This document shows, piece by piece, positions 24,430 through 35,267 of a DNA stretch of 64,000 bases. A model generated the notes under the pieces. The model was given only the letters and a program-made list of their open reading frames with translations. It was not told where the DNA came from and searched no databases. Made by a program: the position numbers and the translations under genes. This DNA is from Micropterus salmoides (taxonomy: Eukaryota; Chordata; Actinopteri; Centrarchiformes; Centrarchidae), in NCBI RefSeq assembly GCF_014851395.1, contig NW_024044681.1, positions 6,148,879 to 6,212,878 of the forward strand, in the 5' to 3' direction. How positions within the stretch are numbered: position 1 is the stretch's first letter; the number at the start of each line of letters is the position of its first letter.

Positions 24430-25325
24430 AAGGTTAAATCAAGAGAAAGGTATATATTTCCATATTGAGAGATATAAGTGAGATTATATTAACAGATAAG
24501 AGAGGAGGGGGGCCTGGCTCTGTATGTGTCCAGTAATTTAAATGTAAACCAGATGGATATATGACAGCTGTTATTGATGATTTAATGGAATGCATGACTG
24601 TGAAAATTGAAATAAAAGGATGAGATTTATTGTTGTAACTTGTGTATACAGAACACCAGGGTCTAACATTTAAAGATACGTAGTAATATTTAATAAATGG
24701 GATAAATGAAAGGGCATTTATAATATGTGGGTAAATCAAAATTGACCCCTTACCTAAATGTATATTAACATAAAAACACACCAGATTTCCTCGATGCATT
24801 ATACAGAAGAGGGCTTTACCCAGTGATCACCAAGCGCAGTAGAATAACTAGAATAATAATTTTTTCAAAAGTAATTAACATTTTTTCAAAGGTCATATAA
24901 AACACTTAAAAGTGGGCTGGTAATAAAGATAGATATATGATTGTCAAATAAATAGAAAGGAGGAGGAACTATACAATAGATCTGTAGGTGTAAGAACTGA
25001 TGAAGCAATAATCAAGTTCAGGAATGACCATTAACAAAGAGTGGAAAAGATTTTTTGTAGAAAAGGTAAATGCTGCAAATGAAACATGTCTAAATATCAC
25101 TGCATGTTAAAATCTGTCCAACAATACCCTGCAAACATAATTGTAAGAAAGCATTGGATAATAACCAATAAATATAGAACAAAGACCAATAAAAAGCAGT
25201 ACAAGGTTTATGAGTAAGTTTACAATAATAAAAAACAAGCCAAGAAAGATTATTATAATAAAGAAGAAAATAAAATTTACATCAACAGTACTTGGAAAAT
25301 TCTACACAATGGAACTGGTAACGGG
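24430..25325 (+). mobile_element. Decayed LINE, endonuclease to linker region
   Basis: Fragmentary translation gives RGGGLALYVSSNLNV, then VYRTPG-like residues, ICGKSK in the GDFN position, DFLDALYRRGLYPVITK and, towards the end, YYNK and STWKILHN. This order is that of the APE endonuclease C-terminus and the pre-reverse-transcriptase linker of jockey/L2-type LINEs. Stops and frameshifts occur throughout. It is cut off at about 25325 by the DIRS-type inverted repeat. Confidence 0.6.
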
Positions 25326-25326
25326 A

Positions 25327-25627
25327 AACGATAGTTACGTATTGTAACTCTTGATTCTATGAGTATAGGCGTAGCCTTCTAAGTCTATTGCTATTGTGTT
25401 TACCCCTACGCACGCATGTACGGCACTGAGAAAAGCTTGTCTACGCCCACCTGCGGTGTGGGCCTCTCCTACGTCCACACCTTGTACATATACAACGGTG
25501 AGACCTGGCCAATCGGCTCCCATAATGGGTTGTCTTCAGCACTGAGAACCACAGGTCCAGTGAGGCCCACAGCTTAGAGGGCCGCGCCTATACTTATAGA
25601 ATCTGGAGTTACAATACGTAACTATCA
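25327..25627. repeat. Inverted-repeat block at the end of a DIRS-like element
   Basis: Left arm GATAGTTACGTATTGTAACT at 25330 onwards pairs with AGTTACAATACGTAACTATC ending at 25627, and inner words CTATGAGTATAGGCG and CGCCTATACTTATAG also pair. A direct partial repeat (CCTTCTAAGTCTATTGC against CCTCTAAGGCTATCGC at about 25648) follows. DIRS elements carry inverted terminal repeats, and the block adjoins a DIRS recombinase gene, so I read it as that element's terminus; a separate MITE is the alternative. Confidence 0.55.
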
Positions 25628-25628
25628 T

Positions 25629-26960
25629 CCTATTTCGTATAGACTTTGCCCTCTAAGGCTATCGCTATTGGGTTTAGAGGCGAACCAGTCCCCTGTAACC
25701 CGCTGTATTGGTGTTGCCGTGCGCGCAATCACCAATGGCATGGGAAAGCAGAGAACCAACCCATGCGTAAAAGGCCAGGGACTGGATGGGGAGCCCCACA
25801 GCTGTGTTGGTGCAGACGAGGTCACAACAGCCATCCCGCAGGTAGAAACGAACACCGTGCAGATGTTGCCCACCAACATTCCACCGTGCAACACCACAGA
25901 GGATGAGACGCCTCTCGTGGAGTGTGACCTGATACCGTCTGGGGGAGATTCACCAGTTAACACATAGGCCTGTGAAATAGCCTCGCACAGCCAGTGAGAC
26001 AGGCGCTCTGCTGACAGAGGAAGCCCTTTGTACTATTCCATGGAGTGCACAAACAGGCCCTGTGAGCAGCACAACGCAGCCGTGTGCACCACGTAGCAGG
26101 AAGAGGTTGGACTTAGCTTCATCCTCAGACCCATGGGGGGGGAAGAAGCCCGAGAGAGTAATCACCCATGACCGAATGCAGGATTAGGGCGCAGGACAGC
26201 AGAGCTGCCGTCACCCTGGATCCTGAGACGCGACGGAGCAACAGAGAGGGCAGCTAGATCGCTGAAGGTCTTGGGCGACGTCAGAGCCACAAGCAAGGTG
26301 ACCTTGGCTGGAAGGAACCACAGGTCTGCCGTCTCAAAGGCTCGAAAGGGGCTTGGATCAGGGCGTGTAAAACCAATGCCAGACAGGCCACCGGGTCCAA
26401 CCCCCGGTCCAAACACCAGTGTTGGAACGACGATCATTTGGAGGAGTAAGAGGCTGCTCTCGACCCCTGGATGGTGCACACCACGTCATGGGAAAGACAT
26501 AGACCCTCCAGGCGCCGCCTCTCAGCGTCCAGACCTACAGGAGAATTGGATATCTCCTGATTGCGCCCCCCGCCTGAGAGAGGGCACCCCCCTCGGCCAA
26601 CACAACAGCAGCACCTGGAATCAGGGAAACCAGGATGTGCTCGTGTGTTCCGGAGCCACCAGGATCAAAATCACCAAGGATGAAAATTTTAGGCAGTCCA
26701 AGAGGCTAAGAAGTAGCAGAAAACATACAACAGCCAAGGAGGCCACAGGGGGAGTGCAAAGGCGTCCACCCCCAGAGGGGGGTAGTCCCACGAGCTTAGT
26801 GAAAACCACAGGGCACTCAGTTGCCAAACAGATCCACATCTGCCACGCCGAACCTGAACCAGATCTGGGCAATCAGATCGGGGTGAATGGTGCTACTCGT
26901 CTGCGCGAGGGCCCCCCCTCGACATATTGTCCGCACCCCACCCTTCACAAAGGCTCACCA
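25629..26960 (-). mobile_element. DIRS-like retrotransposon remnant: RNase H end and tyrosine recombinase
   Basis: Read on the minus strand, 26960-26600 encodes the end of a DIRS-type RT/RNase H (NMSRGGP, LWFSLSSWD, LGVDAFALPLW). From about 26500 down to 25640 comes a tyrosine recombinase (SSFQHWC, DPVACLALVLHALIQAPFEP, DLAALSV, VLRPNP, KGLPLS.ERLSHWL, then GIRSHSTRGVSSS). HSTRG at 25910-25924 is the catalytic H-x-x-R box. Frameshifts and stops break it, and no nucleophilic tyrosine is visible downstream. RT motifs are absent, so the 5' half is gone. Long frames on the + strand here (for example 26271-27083) are shadows. Confidence 0.75.
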
Positions 26961-27298
26961 ACACTGGACAATAGAATAAGGAAAAACGTTGCCTGGTCTG
27001 ATGAGTCTCGATTTCAACTGCGACATTCAGAGGGTAGGTTCAGAATTATGTGTAAACAACATGAAAGCACGGATCCATCCTGACTTGTATCAATGGTTCA
27101 GGCTGGTGGTGGTGGTGGTGGTGTAATGGTGTGGGGGATATTTTCTTGGCACACCTTGGGCCCCTTAGTACTAACTGAGCATTGTTTAAACCCAACAGCC
27201 TACCTGAGTGTTGTTGCTGACCATGTCCATCCCTTTATGACCACAGTGTACCCATCTTCTGATGGCTACTTCCAGCAGGATAATACACCAGAAAAATA
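26941..27298 (+). mobile_element. Tc1-type transposase remnant, first part
   Basis: Encodes the middle of a Tc1/mariner transposase in two frames: NVAWSDESRFQLRHSEGRF (first catalytic Asp region, DES), then VMVWGIFSWHTLGPLV, LSVVADHVHPFMTTVYP and GYFQQDNTP (second catalytic Asp). A GGT repeat at 27102-27122 has expanded the glycine run. It is interrupted after QQDNTP by a LINE and resumes at 29889. Confidence 0.8.
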
Positions 27299-29888
27299 AG
27301 GAGAGGCAGACTCTGTCTCTACATAAATGAAGGTTGGTGTACAGATGTCACAGTGTTGAAGAAATCATGCAACCCTCACAGAGACATTATTCATAAACTG
27401 TAAATCTTTTCATTCACCACAGGAGTTTTCCTTGTTTATTCTGGTCGCTGTTTACATTCCACCTCAGGCCTATGTTAGTGAGGCATTACTACACCTGGCC
27501 GACCAGATAACTAACGTGGAGAAAAAACATCCAGACTCCCTGTCCAATGTTCTCGGGGACTTCAAGAGAGCAAACCTCAGCCATGAACTTCCAAAGTACA
27601 GACAGCATATTAAGTGTCCCACCAGGGGCACTAACACACTAGACTACACAACATTAAAGGACGCCTATCGCTCTGTTCCCCGTGCAGCCTTCTGGTTCAT
27701 CTTATCCCAACATAAAGGCAGAAACTGAAATCTGCTAAACCTGTTGTAAAGAGTGTGAAAAGATGGACCAACGAGTCAAAGCCGGAGTTACAGGCCTGCA
27801 TTGACTGTACTAACTGGAGTGTTTTTGAGGCTGCAGCCACTGACATGGACGAACTTACAACCAAAAACCCTGGTTCGCAGCAAAACTCAGGCAGCTTCAT
27901 CAGACCAAAGAGGCCTTCAGAAGTGGGAACAGAGTTCTGTATAACCAGGCCAGGAACACACTGACTAAAGAGATCAAAGCAGCTAAGAGGAAAAGCTACA
28001 CTGAAAAGCTAGGAAACAGCTTCACAACCAGTAACCCTGCGTCAGTGTGGAGAGGCCTGCAGACACTAACTAACTATAGGAGACCATCCCCCAACGCTGC
28101 TGGTACTCAACGACTGGCTGACAAACTGAATGGTTTCTATTCTAGGTTTGAGAAGCCCACAGTCACACCTCTCCCCCGTTCCAACACCAACTTGAAACAA
28201 TCACCTTCCCCCACTGCCACGCTGTCACCTTCCTCTCTGACCCCTCACCTGCACTCATGATCTGTGAAGAGGATGTGTGCCAGCTCTTCCAGAGGCAGAA
28301 GATCAGGAAGGCTCCTGGCCCAGACTGTGTGTCTCCATCCTGCCTGAAAATCTATGCAGACCAGATGGCCCCATCTTCACACAGATCTTCAACAGATCAC
28401 TGGCGCTGTGTGAAATTCCCTCCTACTTCAAACGCTCCACAATCATCCCGGTCCACATAAAACCCTCCATCTCTGGACTAAATGACTACAGGCCTGTTGC
28501 CCTGACATCTGTAGTCATGAAGTCCTTTGAAAGACTGGTGTTGGCCCACCTGAAGGACATTACAGGCCCCTTACTGGACCCCACACAGTTTTCCTACAGG
28601 TCTAACAGGTCTGTGGATGATGCAGTCAACTTGGGACTGCATTACATCCTGCAACACCTCGACATTCCAGGGACAAATACAAGGATACTGTTTGTGGACT
28701 TCAGCTCGGCATTTAACACCATCATCCCGGACATCCTCAGCACCAAACTAACCCAGCTCACTGTGCCAGCCTCCACCTGTCCGTGGATAACAGACTTCCT
28801 GACTGACAGGAGTCAGCAGGTGAGGCTGGGAAACATCACATCCAACACCCGTACTATTATCACTGGCGCCCCCCAGGGGTGTGCGCTCTCCCCCTTGCTC
28901 TTCTTCTTCTACACCAACGACTGCACCTCAGGAGACCCCTCTGTTAAACTCCTGAAGTTCGGGACGGTGATGAGTCGGCCTACAGACGGGAGGTTGATCA
29001 GCTGGCTCTCTGGTGCGGTCAGAACAACCTGGAGCTTAACACGCTCAAAACTTTGGATCTGCCACCAAATGGACAGGAGCAGACTACAATGGACAGTCAG
29101 GACTGCAGAAAAGATCATTGGTGCCAACCTGCCCTCCATTCAGGACTTATACATTCCCAGTTTCAGGAAACGGGCAGGAAACATCACTGCAGATCCATCT
29201 CACCCCGGACACAACCTGTTCCAGCTTCTCCCTCTGGTAGGCGCTACAGAGCACTGTACGCCAAAACCAACAGACTCCGGAACAATTTCTTCCCACATCA
29301 CTCTGATGAATAGCTGATTTCTGACTCACAGTGTCAGGAATAATTCCTGTGCAATAACCCAGTAACTCTGCCTCTAATCAGCACCTGTTTACTGACTACC
29401 ACTTATTTATTCATCATTCTCTATTTCAGAACTGTTTATACTTTCCATATTGTGTATACTGTACACCAAATCCACCTACCTCAAGTACATAACACTTGCA
29501 CATAATACTTATTTATTCCAGCATTCTTTGCACTCATCACACTGTGTACATGTATGTATGTATGTATGTATGTGAAGTTGCACCTGTATATCTCATCCAC
29601 CTCCAACATCTACGTAATAATAATAATAACAATAACAGTAATGGTAATAATAATTTAGTCCTGCATCCTTTGCATGCACTATTGTCTCATTCTGTCTTTT
29701 TTGTTTCCAGTGTATATACTGTATAAATATGTGTTCTCTATATTGTAGCCTGTGTTTGATTTTATTACTGTATTATTGTGTTATTGTATTATTGTATAAG
29801 CAAGCACATCGTGAGCATTGTACAATCCAGAGTCAAATTCCTCGTGTGTGTGCACATACCTGGCTATAAAGCTGATTCTGATCATCTT
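27299..29888 (+). mobile_element. L2/CR1-like LINE inserted in the Tc1 transposase
   Basis: Starts in the endonuclease (GRLCLYINEGWCTDV), then AVYIPPQAYVSEALLHLADQ, NVLGDFKRANLSHELPKYRQ and RGTNTLDYTT, and continues into reverse transcriptase at 28277-29317 (NDYRPVALTSVVMKSFERLV, FVDFSSAFNTI, GAPQGCALSPLLFFFYTND). The catalytic ADD box is lost: LLKFGTVMSRP stands where FADDT is expected. The C-terminus has LPSIQDLYI and DPSHPGHNLFQLLP. The 3' UTR contains a TGTA repeat (29547-29572) and ends GCTGATTCTGATCA. Frameshifts occur near 27720 and 28280. Non-functional. Confidence 0.85.
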
Positions 29889-30190
29889 AAACTGGTTTCT
29901 TCAACATGACAATGACTTCACTGTACTCCAATGGCCTCCACAGTCACCAGATATCAGTCCAATAGAGCACCTTTGGGATGTGTTGAAACGGGAGATTTTC
30001 TTCATGGATGTGCAGCCGACAAATCTGCAGCAACTGCGTGATGCTATCATGTCAATATGGATCAAAGTCTCTGAAGAAGGTTTCCAACACTTTGTTGAAA
30101 GTATGCCATGAAGAATTAAGGCTGTTCTGAAGGCAAAGGGGGTCCAATTCGGTACTAACAAGGTGGGCCTAGTAAAATAGCCGGTGAATG
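29889..30190 (+). mobile_element. Tc1-type transposase remnant, second part
   Basis: Continues the transposase cut at 27298: LNWFLQHDNDFTVLQWPP, SPIEHLWDVLKREIF (the third acidic residue is the E of IEHLWD), VQPTNLQQLRDAI and FQHFVESMP, then a stop and a decayed 3' end (about 30120-30190). Together the halves give most of the DDE domain. Confidence 0.8.
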
Positions 30191-30510
30191 TATATGTTTG
30201 GGGCTGGCCCCTGAACTTTGCTGATTACATCATGTTTCCAACATGGCAAACAAAATCAAAGTTTTCAATAACCCCCTGAAAAGGACATAATGTTTCCTTA
30301 GTCACTGTAAGTCGACTCTGAGGACAGTGATGCTCATACACATTTAACTGTTGAGAGAAAGGAGAAGCCTTAAAATGGATGTGCTAAAAGCAGGGAAGTG
30401 ATCAATGCTTAACGTGACCCTACAGTTTTTGCCAGCTGAAGCCATCTACCGATTCAAAAACCTTTTGTACCTACTAGTCATTTCAACCCCAAAGTATGTA
30501 AAAATAGGGC

Positions 30511-30874
30511 CCATCCATCGTCAACCGCTTATCCTGCGTACAGGGTTGCATGGGGCTGGAGCCTATCCCAGCTGGCATCGGGTGAAAGGCGGGGTACACC
30601 CTGGACACCCTGGACAGGTCGCCAGTCCATCGCAGGGCCACACAGACAGACACTCACGCGCACACTAAGGACAATTTAGGGTCACCACTTAACCTTGTCT
30701 TTGGATTAAGCATATCTTTGGATGGTGGGAGGAAGCCAGAGTCGGAGAGAACCCACGCAGACAGGGGGAGAACATGCAAACTCCACACAGAAAGGACGGG
30801 GTAACTGGGGTTTGAAACCACGACCTTCTTGCTGTGAGGCGACAATTCTAACCACTGCATCACCGTGCCGCCCG
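30511..30874 (+). mobile_element. Teleost interspersed repeat (SINE/RTE-tail type) with 9-bp target duplication
   Basis: Contains the well-known fish repeat body (CATCCATCGTCAACCGCTTA, GGAGCCTATCCCAGCTGGCA, GGAAGCCAGAGTCGGAGAGA, ending GCATCACCGTGCCGCCC). AAATAGGGC occurs exactly on both sides (30502-30510 and 30875-30883), so the insertion is intact and its ends are certain. Further copies: 43499-43760 (+) and 48770-48930 (-). The family name is not assigned with confidence. Confidence 0.75.
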
Positions 30875-31505
30875 AAATAGGGCTCAGGTTTATTAATTAA
30901 AATTATCCTTTAACTGTAATGTCATTTCTGACTTTGTAGCTAATTTTCTAATTCTAACAACTTACTCAGTAATGACTTACTGCCCACTTACTTTTCCAAA
31001 CCTCATCAGTGCTACCATACACTAAATACTAAAGTCTTATGTTTGATGTTTCTGTGGTAACGGTGACTGTGGGCAGGGATCTGTGTTGCTGATGGATGCT
31101 CAGAGCACAATGTAAAGTCATAAAAAGAGAACACGCTCTCCTCGACAAGTCAGAGCATCGTCAATGCTCTGATGAGAAGACAGTAGGGCAGAGCAGGCTA
31201 TTCACAAGAACCTTTATAGCTTTGTGATCATTAGACATTACCTTTAGTTCTATTATTCATACGTGTGTGATGAAATATTGAATTGCTCTTAGATGCCTGT
31301 TCATTAACTGTTATTTGTCTGTTTTACTGTAGGTACCACAAAGAAAGACATATGTCACAGGTTGTTCACATTTATGTGTTTAACAATTCTTTACTGGACG
31401 TGTGGTTGTTAATCTAAAGTTATTATCACTATCCATGATGTCAGAAAAATGACCTGTTTGGTGGGTTAAGATATGCTTGTCTTTTACAGAACCTTACTGT
31501 GGTGG

Positions 31506-33632
31506 ATGGAGAACATATCAACTCCTCTCAAGCAGCCTATCGTGTTCGAGTTGGAGGGCTTCGATGTACCACCAGGCTACGGCACTTTCCTGTTCTTCCT
31601 GGCTCTGTTAAATTTCTTTGTAACGCTGTTGGGGAATAGCATGGTGGCGTGCGTCATTATCATAGACAAGAACCTCCACAGACCCATGTTCGTAATGGTT
31701 CTAAATCTGGTAGTGTGTGATCTGCTGGGGGCCACGGCGGCGTTGCCTCACCTCATGGTGCAGTTCTTAACAGGACAGAAGACGATCGCCTACATCCCGG
31801 CCATTGCCCAGGCCTTCTGTTTGCATACATACGGTGTTGCAGCGCAGACTATTCTGGGAGCAATGGCCTATGACAGGTATCAAAACGCACCACATCAAGA
31901 AAAATAGTCACAGATTGAAGTTTTACTGTGATGCAGACTGACTCAGAGACTAATATGTTTTACTGTTACCGTTGGCTCTTTACTGTCATGTCAGACTAAA
32001 GGATTTTTGGTGCTGTTACTAGACCTTGAAATGTTATGGATGAGTTTTGAAAGGACCTTTGCTGCTTATCATCCTTCTTGGCCTCTTCCCAAGTCCACAC
32101 TGTATCTATGGATAAGAGCAGTATTTCGTATTTCTAAAAAGTTGGCACTTTGTAGATTTTTAGAGAAACCTTGAGTCAAAACTAAATTACTTCAATTTGC
32201 CATCAAAACGCACCACATCAAGAAAAATAGTCACAGATTGAAGTTTTACTGTCATGCATAAATGGCACAGACTGACTCAGAGACTAATCTGTTTTACTGT
32301 TTCAGAATTCTAATTTTAGCTTTATACTATTATGTCAGACTGGGTGTTATTGTTGTGCTGTTACTGGACCTTGAAATGTTATTAATGGGTTAAGAAAAGA
32401 TCTTTGCTGCATGTGCTGTACTTCTTGGTTTTTAAAAATAATTTTTAGAGAAACCTTGAGAAACTAAATTACTTCAATTTGCCATGATTGGCTTTCTCAT
32501 ATAAAACCATCCTCCACCAGTCTGGCCATCTTCTTTGTTGATTTTGCTGCAATAAAGTGTAACTGGTCTGTATGTGAGCAAAGCCTAAATAAGAGCAACT
32601 TTAGGTTATTTTCTTGCATACAGAAACAGATACCCGCAGTTAGAGATGCTTTGATCCTGTTAAACTTGGAAAAGCTAAGGATGGTTTTGATGTCTCTAAC
32701 AGTGCTCCTCTCTGCAGGTACATTGCGGTGTGCGAACCACTCAGGTATCACAGCATCATGACATCAGCTCGGCTGCACTCCTGCTGTGCTCTGGCCTGGC
32801 TCGTCGCTCTGCTGTGTATTGCTGTGCTCTTCTCCTTCCACATGAATGTCCCGCTGTGTGGCAATACCATCAAACATGTGTACAGCAGCAACCGTGCCAT
32901 TCTGAGCCTGGCCTGCAGTCCCACCCCTATCAGTGATATCTATGGTCAGTGCATTTGTTTAGAATGTAAAGACATACAGTATGTTGTTGAACACTAGCCC
33001 TTTTAATCAGGCAATCATGTTGAATCAGGGAAAGGAAGAAGAAGTAATTACATTCATTTATTACAGTTTGTCTTTATTTTTTGTCACTTCTTTTACTTCT
33101 TTCTTTCTTTTTCTTTCTTTAAGTAAAATACCAACAACACTAATGCAAAACAAAGTAAGACTACCTACAGCTTGAAGTGAAATTTCAATTGCTGGAGGGC
33201 AAAATGAGGCAATCGCATGACTGAATGAAGATGGAGGTTTACATGATAATTAACTAAAAGTTTTATGTTTCTCTAGGTCTGTCCATGACCTGGTCTGTGA
33301 GTACAGGGATCTTCCTCATCATTGCTTTTTCCTACTTCAGAATCCTGCGTGCTTCTATAAAATATGGCGCAGCTGACCGCATCGTCCGCAGCAAGGCCTT
33401 TCAGACGTGCACATCGCACCTTGTGGTGTTTGTGCTCTACGAAATATCTTCATTGGTCATGGTTATGAGTCAGAGGTTTCCCTCAGTGTCTCAAAATATC
33501 AAGAAGTTCTTCAGCATCTTGGTTGTCGTCATTCCACCAGCCATCAACCCCCTTATCTACGGACTGGTCAGTGAAGAGCTTCGTGCCAGCATCATCAAGC
33601 ATTTTAGCATACACATCCACTATAATAAATGA
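31506..33632 (+). CDS. Odorant receptor B (three coding exons)
   Basis: Paralogue of receptor A with the same structure: exons 31506-31876, 32718-32944 and 33277-33632, identical exon lengths (371, 227 and 356 bases) and splice phases, giving 317 residues. It keeps MAYDRYIAVCEPLRY, KAFQTCTSHL and AINPLIYG, the interrupted DRY arginine codon and the missing TM3 cysteine. Exon 2 encodes the same protein sequence as in A. By contrast exons 1 and 3 each carry about ten amino-acid differences (for example MVCNLVV against MVLNLVV and LFIIIPP against LVVVIPP). Intron 1 is longer because about 320 bases are present twice (31878-32200 and 32203-32485). Both copies have open frames and intact splice sites, so both may be expressed. 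Odorant specificity cannot be inferred. Confidence 0.88.
31878..32485 (+). repeat. Tandem partial duplication inside receptor B intron 1
   Basis: TATCAAAACGCACCACATCA begins at 31878, and CATCAAAACGCACCACATCA begins at 32203. The first repeat is diverged from receptor A; the second is almost identical to A's intron from 22125 onward. The join marks a recombination breakpoint. Confidence 0.8.
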
Positions 33633-33749
33633 GAGGGATATAATGTATTTACATCACTGTATTGCTGATAAAGAGGTGTAGATTTGTTTTCAAACCAGTT
33701 TCACCTGCTCATAAAGTTTTCAATAAATGAGCACATGTATGAAAGATTA

Positions 33750-33850
33750 TTTAGGTTTTAGGGCACACCAAGGTGCAAACCATGTAGTTCTATGTCCCGG
33801 GTTTGGTTCTGGCTCAGTGACTTTGCTGCATGTCATCCCCCTTGGTCTTT
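33750..33850 (+). mobile_element. tRNA-derived SINE-like repeat (family 3), diverged copy
   Basis: Counterpart of 23598-23710 in the duplicated 3' flank: TTTAGGTTTTAGGGCACACC, GTCCCGGGTTTGGTTCTGGC and CTTTGCTGCATGTCATCCCC. The A-box half has a small deletion relative to the other copy. Confidence 0.45.
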
Positions 33851-34016
33851 CCCCATAAATGTATTTTCTTTCAACAATCAAAAAATATATTATAATTGTA
33901 CATAATGAAATATATGAAACAATTATGCCAGGTTTACAACTAGACTACACGATAGTGGACGACAACCAACAACACAGCTTTACATTACATTTATTTAGTT
34001 GATGTATTTCCTTTTC

Positions 34017-34425
34017 TGTAACCTGTCGATAAATGATGTTATGGGTAACTCTCTCCTGGTTACACGGGTGCTTGTAGACATCCACGTTCCTTACTCTGAG
34101 CACCTTATTCACTACCTTGAGTGTGTGATGCAAACTCTCCTGTGAGAATGCATTCATCAATAACATCTATGGTCTCACTTTCACTGTAATCCTGCTCTCA
34201 TCCTCTATCGGCAGTATAATGCATACCTATTCTAAAATCACAGCAACCTATCTGAAGTCTTTGAATTGTAAAGCCTTGAAGACCTGCAGCACTCAGCTGT
34301 GCCTTATCTGATCATGCTAGTCAGTGGGATTTCTGCCATTCCCTTTAACATTGTTCCGACAGCCTCAACCCTCTTATCTACGGCCTGCAGTCCCAAGAAA
34401 TACGCAAGTGTTGGTCAAATATATT
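34017..34425 (+). pseudogene. Odorant receptor pseudogene related to receptors 1-3
   Basis: The frame CNLSINDVMGNSLLVTRVLV, ending with LIHYLECVMQ, corresponds to TM2 to the start of TM3 of receptors 1-3. It then hits a stop, and the sequence jumps to the pre-TM5 region (INNIYGLTFTVILLSSSIGS) and TM6 (SLNCKALKTCSTQL), followed by a frameshift and a remnant of the TM7 SLIYG-type motif and PRNTQ. About 100 codons (TM3 to ECL2) and both termini are missing. Clearly non-functional. It links cluster A/B physically to the receptor 1-3 type. Confidence 0.8.
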
Positions 34426-34544
34426 AAATCATATAAAAGTTAAGCAGACATTTTAATTCAAACATGAAAATTGTAAATGAGCGTTCTTTTCTTCATTTTC
34501 ATGTATGAAACAGTGAACATGTACTATCCACATGGGAGGCATTT

Positions 34545-34800
34545 TCACTTAGGGGTGTACTCACTTTTGTTGCCAGTGGTTTAGACATTAATGTCTGTGT
34601 GATGTTTTATTTTGAGGGGACAGCAAATTTATATTATTATTATTATTATTATATTATTATATATTTATATATACACAAGCTATACACTCACTACTTTACT
34701 TTGTAGCAAAGTGTCATTTCCTCAGTGTTGTCACATGAAAACATTTAATGAAATATTTACAAAAATGTGAGGGGTGTAGATACTGTAAAACAGTGACCAA
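34545..34800 (+). mobile_element. Tc1/mariner-derived terminal fragment or MITE
   Basis: Contains GGGGTGTACTCACTTTTGTT, TTTGAGGGGACAGCAAATTT, AGCAAAGTGTCATTTCCTCA and a second GTGAGGGGTGTA-type end near 34770. These are typical of the 3' region of fish Tc1-like elements. An (ATT)n run lies at about 34632-34655. Confidence 0.55.
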
Positions 34801-35265
34801 AGTAAAACGATGATGATAACTTCAGTCACAATAATTGACCATTAAAATGCCAAAAGTAAGTATGGTGACATTTTCACACTGATTAGATGAATACCCATAG
34901 TTGCACTGAAATGTGAAATACAGGACCTGTTAATGCATTTAATACAAAGGAGAAAAATATAAATATAGGGAATTGTGGACACTACAAGTCCACTTTGTTG
35001 TCACTTTATTAAATGGATGACCATGTAATGTTGTTTTACGTTTAGATATTTTGCTTGCACTAAAGACTAAGGGTAAATGAAGAAAGTGTGAAAGATGAAC
35101 ATTGTGAAACCATGTTGTTTCTGTATAAATTCCGAGATAATTGGCTTGAATGTTATTAAAAAAAGCTTTTCTAAAAAGTGACTTACTTTTTGTCACTTAT
35201 TTTTAAAGAGTGCTTTTATGAACATATTACACCAGTGTTCACTGTGTTCACTCTTTTATTTTTAG
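34800..35265. other. AT-rich intergenic DNA
   Basis: Nothing recognisable; no frame with family motifs. Confidence 0.3.
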
Positions 35266-35267
35266 CC

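Noticed and set aside
26271..27083. 270-codon frame on the + strand
   Set aside because: It is mostly antisense to the DIRS recombinase and RNase H on the minus strand and runs into the Tc1 remnant; no motif of its own except the last Tc1 part.
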